A DNA stretch of 12,555 bases from Chthoniobacterales bacterium. GTDB lineage: Bacteria; Verrucomicrobiota; Verrucomicrobiia; Chthoniobacterales; UBA10450. Numbering within the stretch: position 1 is the stretch's first letter; each line of letters starts with the position of its first letter. Positions 1-7,066 of this stretch are shown in pieces. A program made the position numbers and the translations under genes. The DNA lies in the NCBI GenBank assembly GCA_013695905.1, contig JACCZQ010000114.1, positions 1 to 12,555 of the forward strand. Direction: 5' to 3'. The notes beneath the pieces are model-generated. The model saw only the letters and a list, made by a program, of their open reading frames with translations. It did not search any database and had not been told where the DNA came from.

Positions 1-2
1 CT

Positions 3-656
3 TCCGACGGTCCGTGGCGTGAGGTCGTCGGAATCGTGGCGGATGTGCGCCAGAACGACTTCGCTGCTGAGCCGAAGATGCAGATGTACCTCAACTACGA
101 GCAGGTGATCTCGTTGGCTCCGAATGCGCTCGTTGTGCGCACAAAGGTGGCCCCGCTCAGCCTCGGGACAGCGGTGCGAAACGCCGTCTGGTCGATCGAC
201 AAGGATCAGCCGGTCTCCGACATCCGTTCCATGGAAGAGATCGTCTCCACCGCGGTCGCGCGGCAGCGCTTCAGCACGATGCTGCTGGGTGTCTTCGCTG
301 TGCTCGCACTGGTGCTGGCGGCCGTCGGCATCTATGGCGTGATGAGCTACACCGTGGCGCAACGGACGCGCGAGATCGGCATCCGCATCGCGCTCGGCGC
401 GCAGCGGAGTGATGTGCTGAAGATGACGGTGCAGCAGGGGCTGAAACTTGTCGGCATCGGAGTCGTCATCGGCGCCGTCGCGGCGCTGGTGCTCACCCGG
501 GTGATGGAAAGCCTGCTCTACGGCGTCAGCGCGACTGATCCGACCACGTTCGCCACGATCTCGGCGGTGCTGATCGGCGTCGCCGCGCTGGCGAGCTTCA
601 TTCCGGCGCTGCGGGCGACGCGGATCGATCCGATGGTGGCGCTGCGCTATCAGTAG
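3..656 (+). CDS. ABC transporter permease, FtsX/MacB-like (ADOP type), 3' part only
   Basis: The reading frame is open from position 3 to the stop at 654-656, so the gene begins upstream of the window; the GTG at 36 is internal, because codons before it read [11 protein letters not shown] in the usual family context. The visible part has the end of the periplasmic domain (VVGIVADVR, then [16 protein letters not shown]) followed by the C-terminal FtsX domain: a membrane segment from about [17 protein letters not shown] to GIYGVMSY, the cytoplasmic coupling stretch [15 protein letters not shown], two more hydrophobic segments, and the typical ending [17 protein letters not shown]. This pattern is typical of acidobacterial-type duplicated orphan permeases, which act with an ABC ATPase in efflux or envelope export; the substrate cannot be read from sequence. 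It converges on aroA with an 11-bp gap. Its last 174 bp recur at 4161-4334. Confidence 0.9.
   Translation, partial: SDGPWREVVGIVADVRQNDFAAEPKMQMYLNYEQVISLAPNALVVRTKVAPLSLGTAVRNAVWSIDKDQPVSDIRSMEEIVSTAVARQRFSTMLLGVFAVLALVLAAVGIYGVMSYTVAQRTREIGIRIALGAQRSDVLKMTVQQGLKLVGIGVVIGAVAALVLTRVMESLLYGVSATDPTTFATISAVLIGVAALASFIPALRATRIDPMVALRYQ
476..656 (+). repeat. Direct repeat, copy A (permease 3' end)
   Basis: The last 174 bp of the permease gene (483-656) match 4161-4334 without a gap, with 12 mismatches counted by eye (about 93% identity). Similarity may extend to 476 if a 3-nt indel is allowed. Both copies end exactly at the stop codon; the sequences after it differ. Together the two copies bracket the aroA and pheA/aroF block. 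Confidence 0.9.
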
Positions 657-667
657 AAACAGGATCT

Positions 668-1954
668 TCACGCTGCGCAGAGGGCGCAGAGTTGCTCGGG
701 GAATCCGGGGTAGGACGTCGCGACACAATCCGTGTCGATGATGGTTGTCTCCCCGTGGGCGAACAGACCAGCGATCGCGAACGCCATGGCAATCCGATGA
801 TCGCCAAAGCTGTGCAACCGTGCCCCATGCAGCGGCCGGCCTCCCGTGATGACCATCCCGTCGCCGGTCTCCTCCACCTCCGCGCCGAGCGCACGCAGGT
901 TTGTGGCAATCGCGTTGAGCCGGTCGGATTCCTTGACGCGCAATTCGCCTGCGCCGGAAATCGTGGTGCGACCGTGCGCAAGTGCTGCCGCGACGGCGAG
1001 GACCGGAAGTTCATCGATCACATTCGCGATCTCATCGCCTCCGATGTGTGTGCCTTGCAGTTGGGCGCCGTCGATACGGACACGGCCGCTCGGCTCGGTA
1101 GCCGGTTCCGTGACCGCAACCTCGACGCCTGCTCCCATGGCCGAAAGCACCGCGAGCACGCCACTCCGCGTCGGGTTAAGGCCGACATTTTCCACGAGCA
1201 AAGATGAGCCCGGGCGAGCAGCAGCTGCGACAAACCAGAACGCCGCGCTCGATATGTCTCCGGGCACGGAAAAGCTGCGCGCCTGCAGAGTTTGTCCGCC
1301 GGTGATCGAAACGGTGAGCCCGGCGCGATGCACGGCGACGCCGAAATGATCGAGCATTTGTTCGGTGTGATCGCGACTGAGCGACGGCTCGCTCACTGTG
1401 GTGACGCCGCGCGCGAACAGTCCGGCGAGGAGCACTGCGCTTTTAGCCTGCGCGCTGGCGGTCGCGAGCGAGTGCTCGATCGACTGCAGATGAGCGCCTT
1501 CGATCATGAGGGGCGGGCGCCCGTCTGGGCCTTCCGCGTGCACCGTCGCGCCCATGCGCGTGAGTGGCTCGATGATGCGGCGCATCGGTCGCGTGGAAAG
1601 CGAGCGGTCTCCCGTGAGGCGGGTGTGAATTGGCTGGCCCGCAACCAACCCGGCGAGCAGGCGCATGGTTGTGCCGGAGTTTCCGCAATCGATCGCGCCT
1701 GGCGCTGGCCGGAACGTGCCGCGACATCCTTGCACTACGAGCGTCGTGGGTTCGGGAACCTGAATGGTGACGCCCAACGCGCGCATCGCGTCCACTGTTC
1801 GCATGCAATCTGCGCTCGGCAGGAAGCCCCGAATCTCCGAGGTGCCGTCGCTAATGGCGGCGAGCAGCACGGCGCGATGTGAGATACTTTTGTCTCCCGG
1901 CACCTGCAGCGTGGCCTGAATCTGCGGCACGGGTCGAATGATCCAATCGGCCAT
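668..1954 (-). CDS. aroA: 3-phosphoshikimate 1-carboxyvinyltransferase (EPSP synthase)
   Basis: Transfers the enolpyruvyl group of PEP to shikimate 3-phosphate, the sixth shikimate-pathway step, in the cytoplasm. From ATG 1954 the protein has 428 residues, the usual size. Visible motifs: PGDKSISHRAVLLAA (about 19-33; K22, S23, R27 for substrate binding), GNSGTTMRLLAG (91-102), GDRSLSTRPMRR (R122), SAQAKSAVLLAGL (167-179), SRDHTEQML, VIDELPVLA (catalytic D314), RVKESDRL (E342, R345) and GDHRIAMAFAIAG (384-396). RPMRR, SAQxKSAVLLAGL and SRDHTE resemble the Bacillus/CP4-like type more than the E. coli type. The frame extends upstream to 2023, but the family's N-terminus (xxIxPxxxxxGxIxVPGDKSISHR) begins close to M1954; ATG 1984 is a weaker alternative. 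No clear Shine-Dalgarno sequence is seen. It is divergent from the pheA/aroF fusion, across 143 bp. Confidence 0.96.
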   Translation of the reverse strand: MADWIIRPVPQIQATLQVPGDKSISHRAVLLAAISDGTSEIRGFLPSADCMRTVDAMRALGVTIQVPEPTTLVVQGCRGTFRPAPGAIDCGNSGTTMRLLAGLVAGQPIHTRLTGDRSLSTRPMRRIIEPLTRMGATVHAEGPDGRPPLMIEGAHLQSIEHSLATASAQAKSAVLLAGLFARGVTTVSEPSLSRDHTEQMLDHFGVAVHRAGLTVSITGGQTLQARSFSVPGDISSAAFWFVAAAARPGSSLLVENVGLNPTRSGVLAVLSAMGAGVEVAVTEPATEPSGRVRIDGAQLQGTHIGGDEIANVIDELPVLAVAAALAHGRTTISGAGELRVKESDRLNAIATNLRALGAEVEETGDGMVITGGRPLHGARLHSFGDHRIAMAFAIAGLFAHGETTIIDTDCVATSYPGFPEQLCALCAA

Positions 1955-2097
1955 GGTTGCTGTCGTGAAGGGAATGCAATTCATCTCATTGCAGGTCTGC
2001 CCCCCGCAACGAAGATTACTCAATAACGCGCACCGCGGCAGCAGCTCGAGTTTTCTTCGAATGCCGCCGGTGTCGCGGTTCCAAAATCCGATCGATC
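1955..2097. promoter_or_regulatory. Divergent intergenic region between aroA and the pheA/aroF fusion
   Basis: These 143 bp separate the two divergent aromatic genes and must hold the promoter or promoters for at least the fusion gene. I see no confident -35/-10 pair, no phenylalanine-rich leader peptide and no attenuator hairpins. A short GATCGATC palindromic run lies just before ATG 2098. The regulatory role is inferred from position only. Confidence 0.35.
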
Positions 2098-4128
2098 ATG
2101 CTCGAAGAATTACATTCCGTCCGCACCCGACTCGATGAACTGGACCAGCGACTCGTGCAGGCTCTGGCCGAGCGGCAGCGTCTGGTCGCGGAGGTGGCGG
2201 CGTTGAAAGCAGATCCTGCGCTGCCGTTACAGGATGCCGGGCGCGAGCGCGATCTGCTCGGGCGGGTTGCGAAGCTGGCTGAAGCCGAACACCTCGACGG
2301 CTACTTCGTCCAGTCGCTTTACCGGCGAATTCTCGAACACTCCGTCCGGTTCCAGGCAGCGCGGCAGGGTCAAAGCGAGGAGACGGGCGCGCTCCTGGTC
2401 GCTTACCAGGGGGTGGAAGGATCCTACAGTCACGCCGCCGCGCGAGCACACTTCGGGGCCTCTCCGCGGACGGTTCGGCATCACGGTTACCGGTCGTTTC
2501 CCGCCGCGCTGGAGGCGGTCACAAACGGCGAGGCGGAGTTCGCGATTCTGCCGATCGAGAATTCGGTCGTCGGTTCGATCACGGAAACCTACGACCTGCT
2601 CGGGCGATCCGATCTGCACCTGATCGGGGAAGAAATTCTGCGGGTGGAACATTGTCTCCTCGCCCTGGAGCAGGTGCCGCTGGGCTTGATCCGTCGCATC
2701 GGTTCGCATCCGCAGGCGCTGGCGCAGTGCAGCACTTTTCTGGAGGCGCTGGAGGATTGCCGGGTGGAGTTCGAAGAAGACACTGCGAGCGCTGCGATGC
2801 TGGTGGCCGAATCGGGCGATCTTTCCCGGGGAGCGATTGCGAGTGAGGAGGCGGCCGCTCGCTACGGGCTCCAGGTTTTGAAGCGAAGCGTCGCGAATCA
2901 GCGGGAGGTTTATACACGCTTCGTGGTGATCGGGCGGAAACCGCGGACCGCCGATGCCCGGCTCCCGCACAAGACATCGCTGCTGCTGACGATGGCGCAT
3001 GCGAAAGGCGCTCTGGCGCAGGGTCTCGACGTGCTCGCCCGCAAGGGAGTGAATCTGACCAAGCTCGAATCGCGCCCGAGCCCGGAACGGCCCTGGCAAT
3101 ACATGTTTTACATGGATTTCGAAGGCGGTCTCCACGAGTCGCATGTCGCGGAGGCGCTCGCCGAATTAGGCAAACACGCTGAAGCCGTCCGTGTGCTCGG
3201 CTCTTATCCGCGAAGCGTGGCGGGGACTGCGACGCAGATCGATTACGCGAACCGCAGCGGCGAATCGGCGCTCGCACCGCCGGCGCCAAAACCTGCGGCG
3301 GGCCTCACCCCTGCGCAGGAAAATCGTTCCTACCGACTCGGCTCGCGCCACCATCGCGCCGAAGACACCGTCATCGAGATCGGCAAGGTGAGAATCGGAG
3401 GCGATGCGCCTTTCGTCCTCATCGCCGGACCGTGCTCGGTCGAGTCAGACGAACAGATCACCCGCTGCGCCCGGGCGTTGCACGAGGCGGGCGGCAGTCT
3501 TCTCCGCGGCGGCTGTTTCAAACCGCGAACTTCGCCCTACGATTTTCAGGGACTCGGGCTCGACGGGCTTGCCCTCATCCGCGCGGCCGCCGATGCCTAT
3601 GGCCTGGCTGTCGTTACGGAAGTGGTGCATCCCGGCGATGTCGAGGCGGTCGCCCGGGAAGCCGACGTGCTGCAGCTCGGCGCGCGGAACATGCAGAATT
3701 TCGCGCTCCTGAAAGCGGTCGGCAAAACGCGCCGGCCGGTGGTGTTAAAGCGCGGACTGATGGCTTCCATCGATGAATGGCTGGCAGCTGCCGAGTACAT
3801 CATGAGCGAGGGAAACCCGCGCGTCATTCTGTGTGAGCGCGGTATCCGCACCTTCGAGACCGCCACCCGCAACACACTTGATCTTTCCGCGGTCCCCGTG
3901 CTGCGGGAGCGCACCCATCTGCCGATCATCGTGGATCCCAGCCACGCCGCGGGCCGGCGTGAATGGGTCGCGCCGCTGGCCCGCGCCGCCCGCGCGGTGG
4001 GAGCAAATGGCGCGATGCTGGAATTCCATCCCGAGCCCGAGCGGGCGCTCTCGGACGGCCGGCAATCGCTCGAGCTGGATCAATTTGCCGCGCTCGCGGC
4101 GGAGCTGCTGTCGCCGGTGGTGCGCTGA
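2098..4128 (+). CDS. pheA-aroF: Chorismate mutase / prephenate dehydratase / ACT / DAHP synthase fusion
   Basis: A 676-residue protein with four domains. Residues 1-90 are an AroQ-type chorismate mutase; the E. coli PheA active-site residues appear at a constant offset of two (R9, R26, K37, D46, R49, E50, Q86). Residues about 98-280 are prephenate dehydratase ([24 protein letters not shown] 151-161, catalytic TRF at 273-275). Residues about 291-372 are an ACT domain with the phenylalanine-site motifs GALA (304-307) and ESRP (324-327). A Pro/Ala-rich linker (about 376-420) leads to a type I-beta DAHP synthase barrel (about 425-672: [49 protein letters not shown]). Metal ligands C446, H616, E642 and D653 are all present, each offset by 344 from the Thermotoga enzyme. 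The protein would thus catalyse both the entry into the shikimate pathway and the conversion of chorismate to phenylpyruvate. No strong Shine-Dalgarno precedes ATG 2098. I use a composite symbol because no standard symbol covers all domains. Confidence 0.95.
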   Translation: MLEELHSVRTRLDELDQRLVQALAERQRLVAEVAALKADPALPLQDAGRERDLLGRVAKLAEAEHLDGYFVQSLYRRILEHSVRFQAARQGQSEETGALLVAYQGVEGSYSHAAARAHFGASPRTVRHHGYRSFPAALEAVTNGEAEFAILPIENSVVGSITETYDLLGRSDLHLIGEEILRVEHCLLALEQVPLGLIRRIGSHPQALAQCSTFLEALEDCRVEFEEDTASAAMLVAESGDLSRGAIASEEAAARYGLQVLKRSVANQREVYTRFVVIGRKPRTADARLPHKTSLLLTMAHAKGALAQGLDVLARKGVNLTKLESRPSPERPWQYMFYMDFEGGLHESHVAEALAELGKHAEAVRVLGSYPRSVAGTATQIDYANRSGESALAPPAPKPAAGLTPAQENRSYRLGSRHHRAEDTVIEIGKVRIGGDAPFVLIAGPCSVESDEQITRCARALHEAGGSLLRGGCFKPRTSPYDFQGLGLDGLALIRAAADAYGLAVVTEVVHPGDVEAVAREADVLQLGARNMQNFALLKAVGKTRRPVVLKRGLMASIDEWLAAAEYIMSEGNPRVILCERGIRTFETATRNTLDLSAVPVLRERTHLPIIVDPSHAAGRREWVAPLARAARAVGANGAMLEFHPEPERALSDGRQSLELDQFAALAAELLSPVVR

Positions 4129-4334
4129 CGCTGCTCCCGGAGCGGACGAGCGTCGCGTTGGCGCTGGTGCTCACCCGAGTGATGGAAAGCCTGCTCTACG
4201 GTGTCAGCGCGATCGATCCGGTGACGTTCGCGACGATCTCGGCGGTGCTGATCGGCGTCGCCGCACTGGCGAGCTTCATCCCGGCGCTGCGGGCGACGCG
4301 GATCGATCCGATGGTGGCGCTACGGTATCAGTAG
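4129..4334 (+). pseudogene. Detached 3' fragment of an FtsX-like ABC permease gene (direct repeat, copy B)
   Basis: Immediately after the fusion stop codon, an open frame ending in TAG at 4332-4334 encodes the last 58 residues of an FtsX permease ([18 protein letters not shown] through PMVALRYQ). Positions 4161-4334 align without gaps to 483-656 (12 mismatches in 174). Most differences are silent; the visible protein changes are near SAIDPVTF versus SATDPTTF. Clear similarity starts around 4151; 4129-4150 is not recognisable. No ATPase-coupling region, no other membrane segments and no credible start remain, so it is a gene remnant or a recombination scar rather than a functional gene. Confidence 0.8.
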
Positions 4335-4349
4335 CGCGGGCGAAGAACG

Positions 4350-4373
4350 ATGGTGGCGTTGCGCAATCAGTAA
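4350..4373 (+). pseudogene. Third miniature copy of the permease C-terminal tail
   Basis: Sixteen bases after the stop of the permease fragment, the sequence encodes MVALRNQ and a stop, nearly repeating the MVALRYQ-stop ending at 633-656 and 4311-4334. About 20 of 24 bases agree. It is too short to be a gene; it looks like the residue of another permease 3' end or of a small tandem duplication. Confidence 0.5.
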
Positions 4374-4429
4374 AGGGGCAAAGAACAACGCGAGTGCAAA
4401 CCCGTATCTTCTCGCTCGCCGCTGCCAAA

Positions 4430-4664
4430 AGCACCGGAGGTGCGACGGAATAGAGCCCGGAGTGCAGCGGAACTCCGGGTATGACGACGACCAGCCGAGA
4501 GGCCAAACCCGTGAAACGGGTGACGGAAAATCGCGATGCCATAACCGTCATCGATGGCAGACTTCCGTCGCCCCTCCGGGGCTGCACATCCTTACAAACC
4601 TTGCATTACCCGGAGCTCCGCTTTGCTTCGCTCCGGGCTACATTCCGTCGCGCCCTTCGGGCGC
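4430..4664. repeat. Composite palindromic intergenic repeat, copy 1
   Basis: A nested inverted-repeat element. Outer arms 4442-4462 and 4631-4651 are reverse complements at 19 of 21 positions. Second arms 4468-4480 and 4608-4620 match at 12 of 13. Inside are a GACGGAA/TTCCGTC pair (about 4522-4528 and 4563-4569) and three small hairpins: 4507-4521 (6-bp stem, GAA loop), 4570-4582 (5-bp stem, TCC loop) and 4650-4664 (6-bp stem, TTC loop). The same architecture with strongly similar outer arms recurs at 11212-11454. It lies between the permease remnant and the convergent accA 3' end. The frames that cross it (for example from 4462 and 4481) are taken as non-coding. Confidence 0.85.
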
Positions 4665-4733
4665 TGGAGGTGGCGCTCGCCTGCTCGCTCTGCAGTCCGC
4701 CGGGCGGCTTAGGTCTGCATTCCGTTAGCTGGT
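4665..4733. other. Short intergenic stretch beside accA, no gene seen
   Basis: Between copy 1 of the palindromic repeat and the accA stop codon the sequence is GC-rich with short internal repetition (CGCTCGCCTGCTCGCTC) and a CCGCCGGGCGG run. I see no gene and no clear terminator with a T tract. Confidence 0.4.
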
Positions 4734-5726
4734 TTAGCTCTGCGCTCCGGCGGCTCGGCGGGACTTTGTGCCTTCGGCGAAGTTGCCGAGCTTCCGGAAT
4801 TTTTCGTAGCGATGTTTCAACAGCTCCTCGGTGCTCATCGCGGTGAACCGCTCCAGGTTCCGCCGTAACGCGCTGCCGAGATGCGCCGCCGCCAGGTCAT
4901 GGTCGCGATGCGCGCCGCCTTCCGGCTCCTGCACCACTTCATCGACCACGCCGAGCCGCATCAAATCATCTGCGGTCAGCTTCAAGGCTTCGGCTGCCTC
5001 AGGAGCGTGCCGGCGATCCTTCCACAAAATCGCGGAGCACGCCTCCGGGCTGATGACGGAGTAGTAGGCGTTCTCGAGAATCATGACGCGATCGGCGACA
5101 CCGATCCCGAGGGCACCGCCGGAGCCACCTTCCCCGATGACGACGGCGAGGATCGGCACCCGCAGGTTCATCATTTCGCGGAGGTTCACCGCGATCGCTT
5201 CCGCGATGTGCCGCTCTTCGGATCCGATGCCGGGGTAAGCGCCCGGGGTGTCAATGAGACAGATCACCGGCAGATCAAACTTCTCCGCCATTTTCATGAG
5301 GCGAAGCGCCTTGCGATAACCTTCCGGATAGGCGCAGCCGAAATTTCGCTTCACGTTTTCCTTCGTGTCGCGGCCTTTCTGCTGCGTGATGACAGCGCAA
5401 TGGCGGGTGCCAATTTTCGCCAGCCCGCACGGCATCGCCTTGTCGTCGCCGAAGACGCGGTCGCCGTGCAGCTCCACCCACTCGCTGAAGCAGCGCGTGA
5501 CGTAATCGAGCGCAAAGGGGCGTTGGATGTGACGGGCGATCTGCACATGCTGCCACGCGGTGAGATTTTCGTAAATATCGCGGCGCGTCTCGCGGATCTT
5601 CAATTCCATCGATTCCACCTCGCGTTCGAAGTCGAGGTCGTGCTCGTGCGAATGACTTTTCAGATCCTGCAGGCGGCGCTGCAGCTCCAGGATCGGCTTT
5701 TCAAACTCGAGCGGCTGAACTTCCAT
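4734..5726 (-). CDS. accA: Acetyl-CoA carboxylase carboxyltransferase subunit alpha
   Basis: Alpha subunit of the AccAD carboxyltransferase, which moves the carboxyl group from biotin on AccB to acetyl-CoA, giving malonyl-CoA for fatty-acid synthesis. The protein has 330 residues. It has the AccA-type N-terminus LEFEKPILELQRRLQDL, a helical stretch to about 60, then the crotonase-fold domain: YVTRCFSEWVELHGDR (75-90), QQKGRDTKENVKRNFG (115-130), LPVICLIDTPGAYPG (152-166), SEERHIAEAIAVNLREM, and the glycine-rich oxyanion-hole segment GEGGSGGALGIG (198-209), followed by YYSVISPEACSAILWKD. The open frame extends to 5768 inside the upstream gene, but AccA proteins start just before the FExPI motif, favouring ATG 5726. 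It begins 4 nt after the LysM gene's stop, so translation is probably coupled. The last 15 or so residues are a basic, alanine-rich tail. The partner accD is not in the window. Confidence 0.97.
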   Translation of the reverse strand: MEVQPLEFEKPILELQRRLQDLKSHSHEHDLDFEREVESMELKIRETRRDIYENLTAWQHVQIARHIQRPFALDYVTRCFSEWVELHGDRVFGDDKAMPCGLAKIGTRHCAVITQQKGRDTKENVKRNFGCAYPEGYRKALRLMKMAEKFDLPVICLIDTPGAYPGIGSEERHIAEAIAVNLREMMNLRVPILAVVIGEGGSGGALGIGVADRVMILENAYYSVISPEACSAILWKDRRHAPEAAEALKLTADDLMRLGVVDEVVQEPEGGAHRDHDLAAAHLGSALRRNLERFTAMSTEELLKHRYEKFRKLGNFAEGTKSRRAAGAQS

Positions 5727-5730
5727 CGGA

Positions 5731-6573
5731 TCAATCCGTAATGGTGACAGGGGTCTTGCTATTAACAAGGCCGCTCAGCTCCTCCACGTCGCCCGCCACC
5801 ATGCCGAGCCCGGTCGGGGGCGGGGGCACGCCACCGGGTTTCGGCTCGGCGGCGGTCGGCTCGGGGTACAAATAGTAACCGGGGGCGGCTAGTCGGATCC
5901 ACCGGAGGCTGCCGATGTATTCCTTCGTGCCGAAGCCGACGCGTTGCCCATCGCGCCAGGCGAAGGTCTCCGCCACGCGGGTGGTGATCCGCGGCGACTG
6001 CTTCGGGCCGAGCTTCACGTTCAACACCCGGTAGCGTTTGAAGAATTGCCCTTTATCGAGCAGCACCACGCGCTGCTCCTTCCGCTGGATAAAGAGCGAG
6101 AACTCCGGCTGCGAAATCAGGAGCCGATCGCCAATCCGCAGCATCGTGCCGCTGAGATTGTTTGTCCGCATGATCAGCTCCGGTGTGGTCTTCATGCGGT
6201 TCGCCACCCGCGCCAGCACGTCGCCGCTCCTGACCACGTACTCCTTTTTTTCCGGGGACGGATATTTCGAGAGCAGAATGTCGATATTGACGTCGCCGAG
6301 CAGGTCCTTCGCCTGCTCGGAGCGCTGGCCCTGCGGATACTTGACGAGGAACTGGGTGAGCGCCTGGCGCGCCTCGGTGAGACTCCCTTCCTGGCGGAGC
6401 TTCGCCGCGGCCTCAAACTCCGGCAAGCTCACATCGGGCCGCTCCTCCTCGACAAACTCGCCGCGCTGTTCCGCGCGCACCACCATCTCCGGCTTGACGA
6501 AGATGTGGTAGCCGAAAAACGCGGCGCTACCGAAAATCACCACCGCGAGGAGGAGAGCGAAAAGCCATTTCAT
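5731..6573 (-). CDS. Membrane-anchored LysM protein with degenerate L,D-transpeptidase (YkuD) domain
   Basis: A 280-residue envelope protein. Residues 4-22 form one N-terminal membrane segment or uncleaved signal. Residues about 50-100 are helical and TPR-like (LRQEGSLTEARQALTQFL, then YPQGQRSEQAKDLLGDVN). Residues 111-154 are a LysM peptidoglycan-binding domain (YVVRSGDVLARVANRM, then NNLSGTMLRIGDRLLI). Residues 156-280 follow the layout of a YkuD domain: VVLLDKGQFFKRYRV, FGTKEYIGSLRW, GYYLYPEP where active enzymes have GxGIHG, and GLGMVAGDVEEL followed by TPVTI where active enzymes have the SxGCxRM catalytic motif. The catalytic Cys and His are both absent, so peptidoglycan cross-linking activity is unlikely; a structural or wall-sensing role is possible. 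It precedes accA by 4 nt and follows the DUF2007 gene by 97 nt, on the same strand. The start is the only well-placed ATG; no clear Shine-Dalgarno is seen. Confidence 0.85.
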   Translation of the reverse strand: MKWLFALLLAVVIFGSAAFFGYHIFVKPEMVVRAEQRGEFVEEERPDVSLPEFEAAAKLRQEGSLTEARQALTQFLVKYPQGQRSEQAKDLLGDVNIDILLSKYPSPEKKEYVVRSGDVLARVANRMKTTPELIMRTNNLSGTMLRIGDRLLISQPEFSLFIQRKEQRVVLLDKGQFFKRYRVLNVKLGPKQSPRITTRVAETFAWRDGQRVGFGTKEYIGSLRWIRLAAPGYYLYPEPTAAEPKPGGVPPPPTGLGMVAGDVEELSGLVNSKTPVTITD

Positions 6574-6642
6574 GGAGCGAGTGCGCGAAACTTAAATTTC
6601 TCCGGCGCCGCCAGCCGCGAGAGCCGCAGCGTCCCACTAACG

Positions 6643-6664
6643 AGCCGGACACACCGTTCCGGCT
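6643..6664 (-). terminator. Hairpin just after the DUF2007 gene
   Basis: A 7-bp perfect stem (AGCCGGA with TCCGGCT) and an 8-nt loop begin 6 nt past the stop codon of the DUF2007/zinc-ribbon gene. There is no T tract on the minus-strand side, so it may be an attenuator, an RNA-stability hairpin, or nothing. Confidence 0.3.
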
Positions 6665-6670
6665 GCGAGA

Positions 6671-7066
6671 TTACCCCTGCCGGTCCTTCGTCCAGGTGAG
6701 GTGGCAATCCTCGCAATAGAATTCCTTCTCGAAAACTCCGAGCGCGAACAGGATCGCCGCCAATCCCGGCACGAACGGAAACTTCCGCGCGAGCTGCGGA
6801 TAGACGACGCGCGGCGATTGACATTGCGGACAACGAATCGCGGAGCCGATCTCCGGGTCGGACGCTTCCCATTCCACCATGAGCTGGTGCGCGGCCTGGA
6901 AGTCCTTTTCGTCCACCAGCACCTTGGCGTTCGCCTGCGGCTTCGAGAGCATGGCGACCTGCATTTGCGCCTCGTTGTGCACATCGGCCTTCACGCCTGC
7001 CTCTGCCAGGCGGGTCTTCAGGTGCCTGGCCTTCCCGACTTCATTGAACGTCGCAATCGTGACCAT
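6671..7066 (-). CDS. DUF2007-like protein with split zinc ribbon
   Basis: A 131-residue protein. Residues 1-65 resemble the DUF2007 (putative signal-transducing) fold: VTIATFNEVGKARHLKTRLAEAG followed by AKVLVDEKDFQAAHQLM, a small alpha/beta domain also related to PII-like folds. Residues 79-82 (CPQC) and 118-121 (CEDC) form two CxxC knuckles, a zinc ribbon. They are separated by a hydrophobic stretch (about 97-112, FPFVPGLAAILFALGVF), which could be a membrane hairpin or part of the domain core. The function is unknown. The frame is open back to 7117, but ATG 7066 begins exactly at the conserved domain start (MVTIATF), so I prefer it. It is first of three same-strand genes, ahead of the LysM gene and accA. 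Confidence 0.82.
   Translation of the reverse strand: MVTIATFNEVGKARHLKTRLAEAGVKADVHNEAQMQVAMLSKPQANAKVLVDEKDFQAAHQLMVEWEASDPEIGSAIRCPQCQSPRVVYPQLARKFPFVPGLAAILFALGVFEKEFYCEDCHLTWTKDRQG

Noticed and set aside
1955..2023. Upstream extension of aroA to 2023
   Set aside because: It adds 23 residues (MSNLRCGG onward) ahead of the family N-terminus and has no Shine-Dalgarno.
2227..3144. A 305-residue antisense frame over the pheA/aroF fusion
   Set aside because: It lies opposite well-conserved catalytic motifs, and its product resembles no family I know.
4462..4846. Small frames (88 and 121 residues) across the palindromic repeat and accA end
   Set aside because: Their sequence is explained by the inverted-repeat structure and by the accA gene on the other strand; no start signal or domain is seen.
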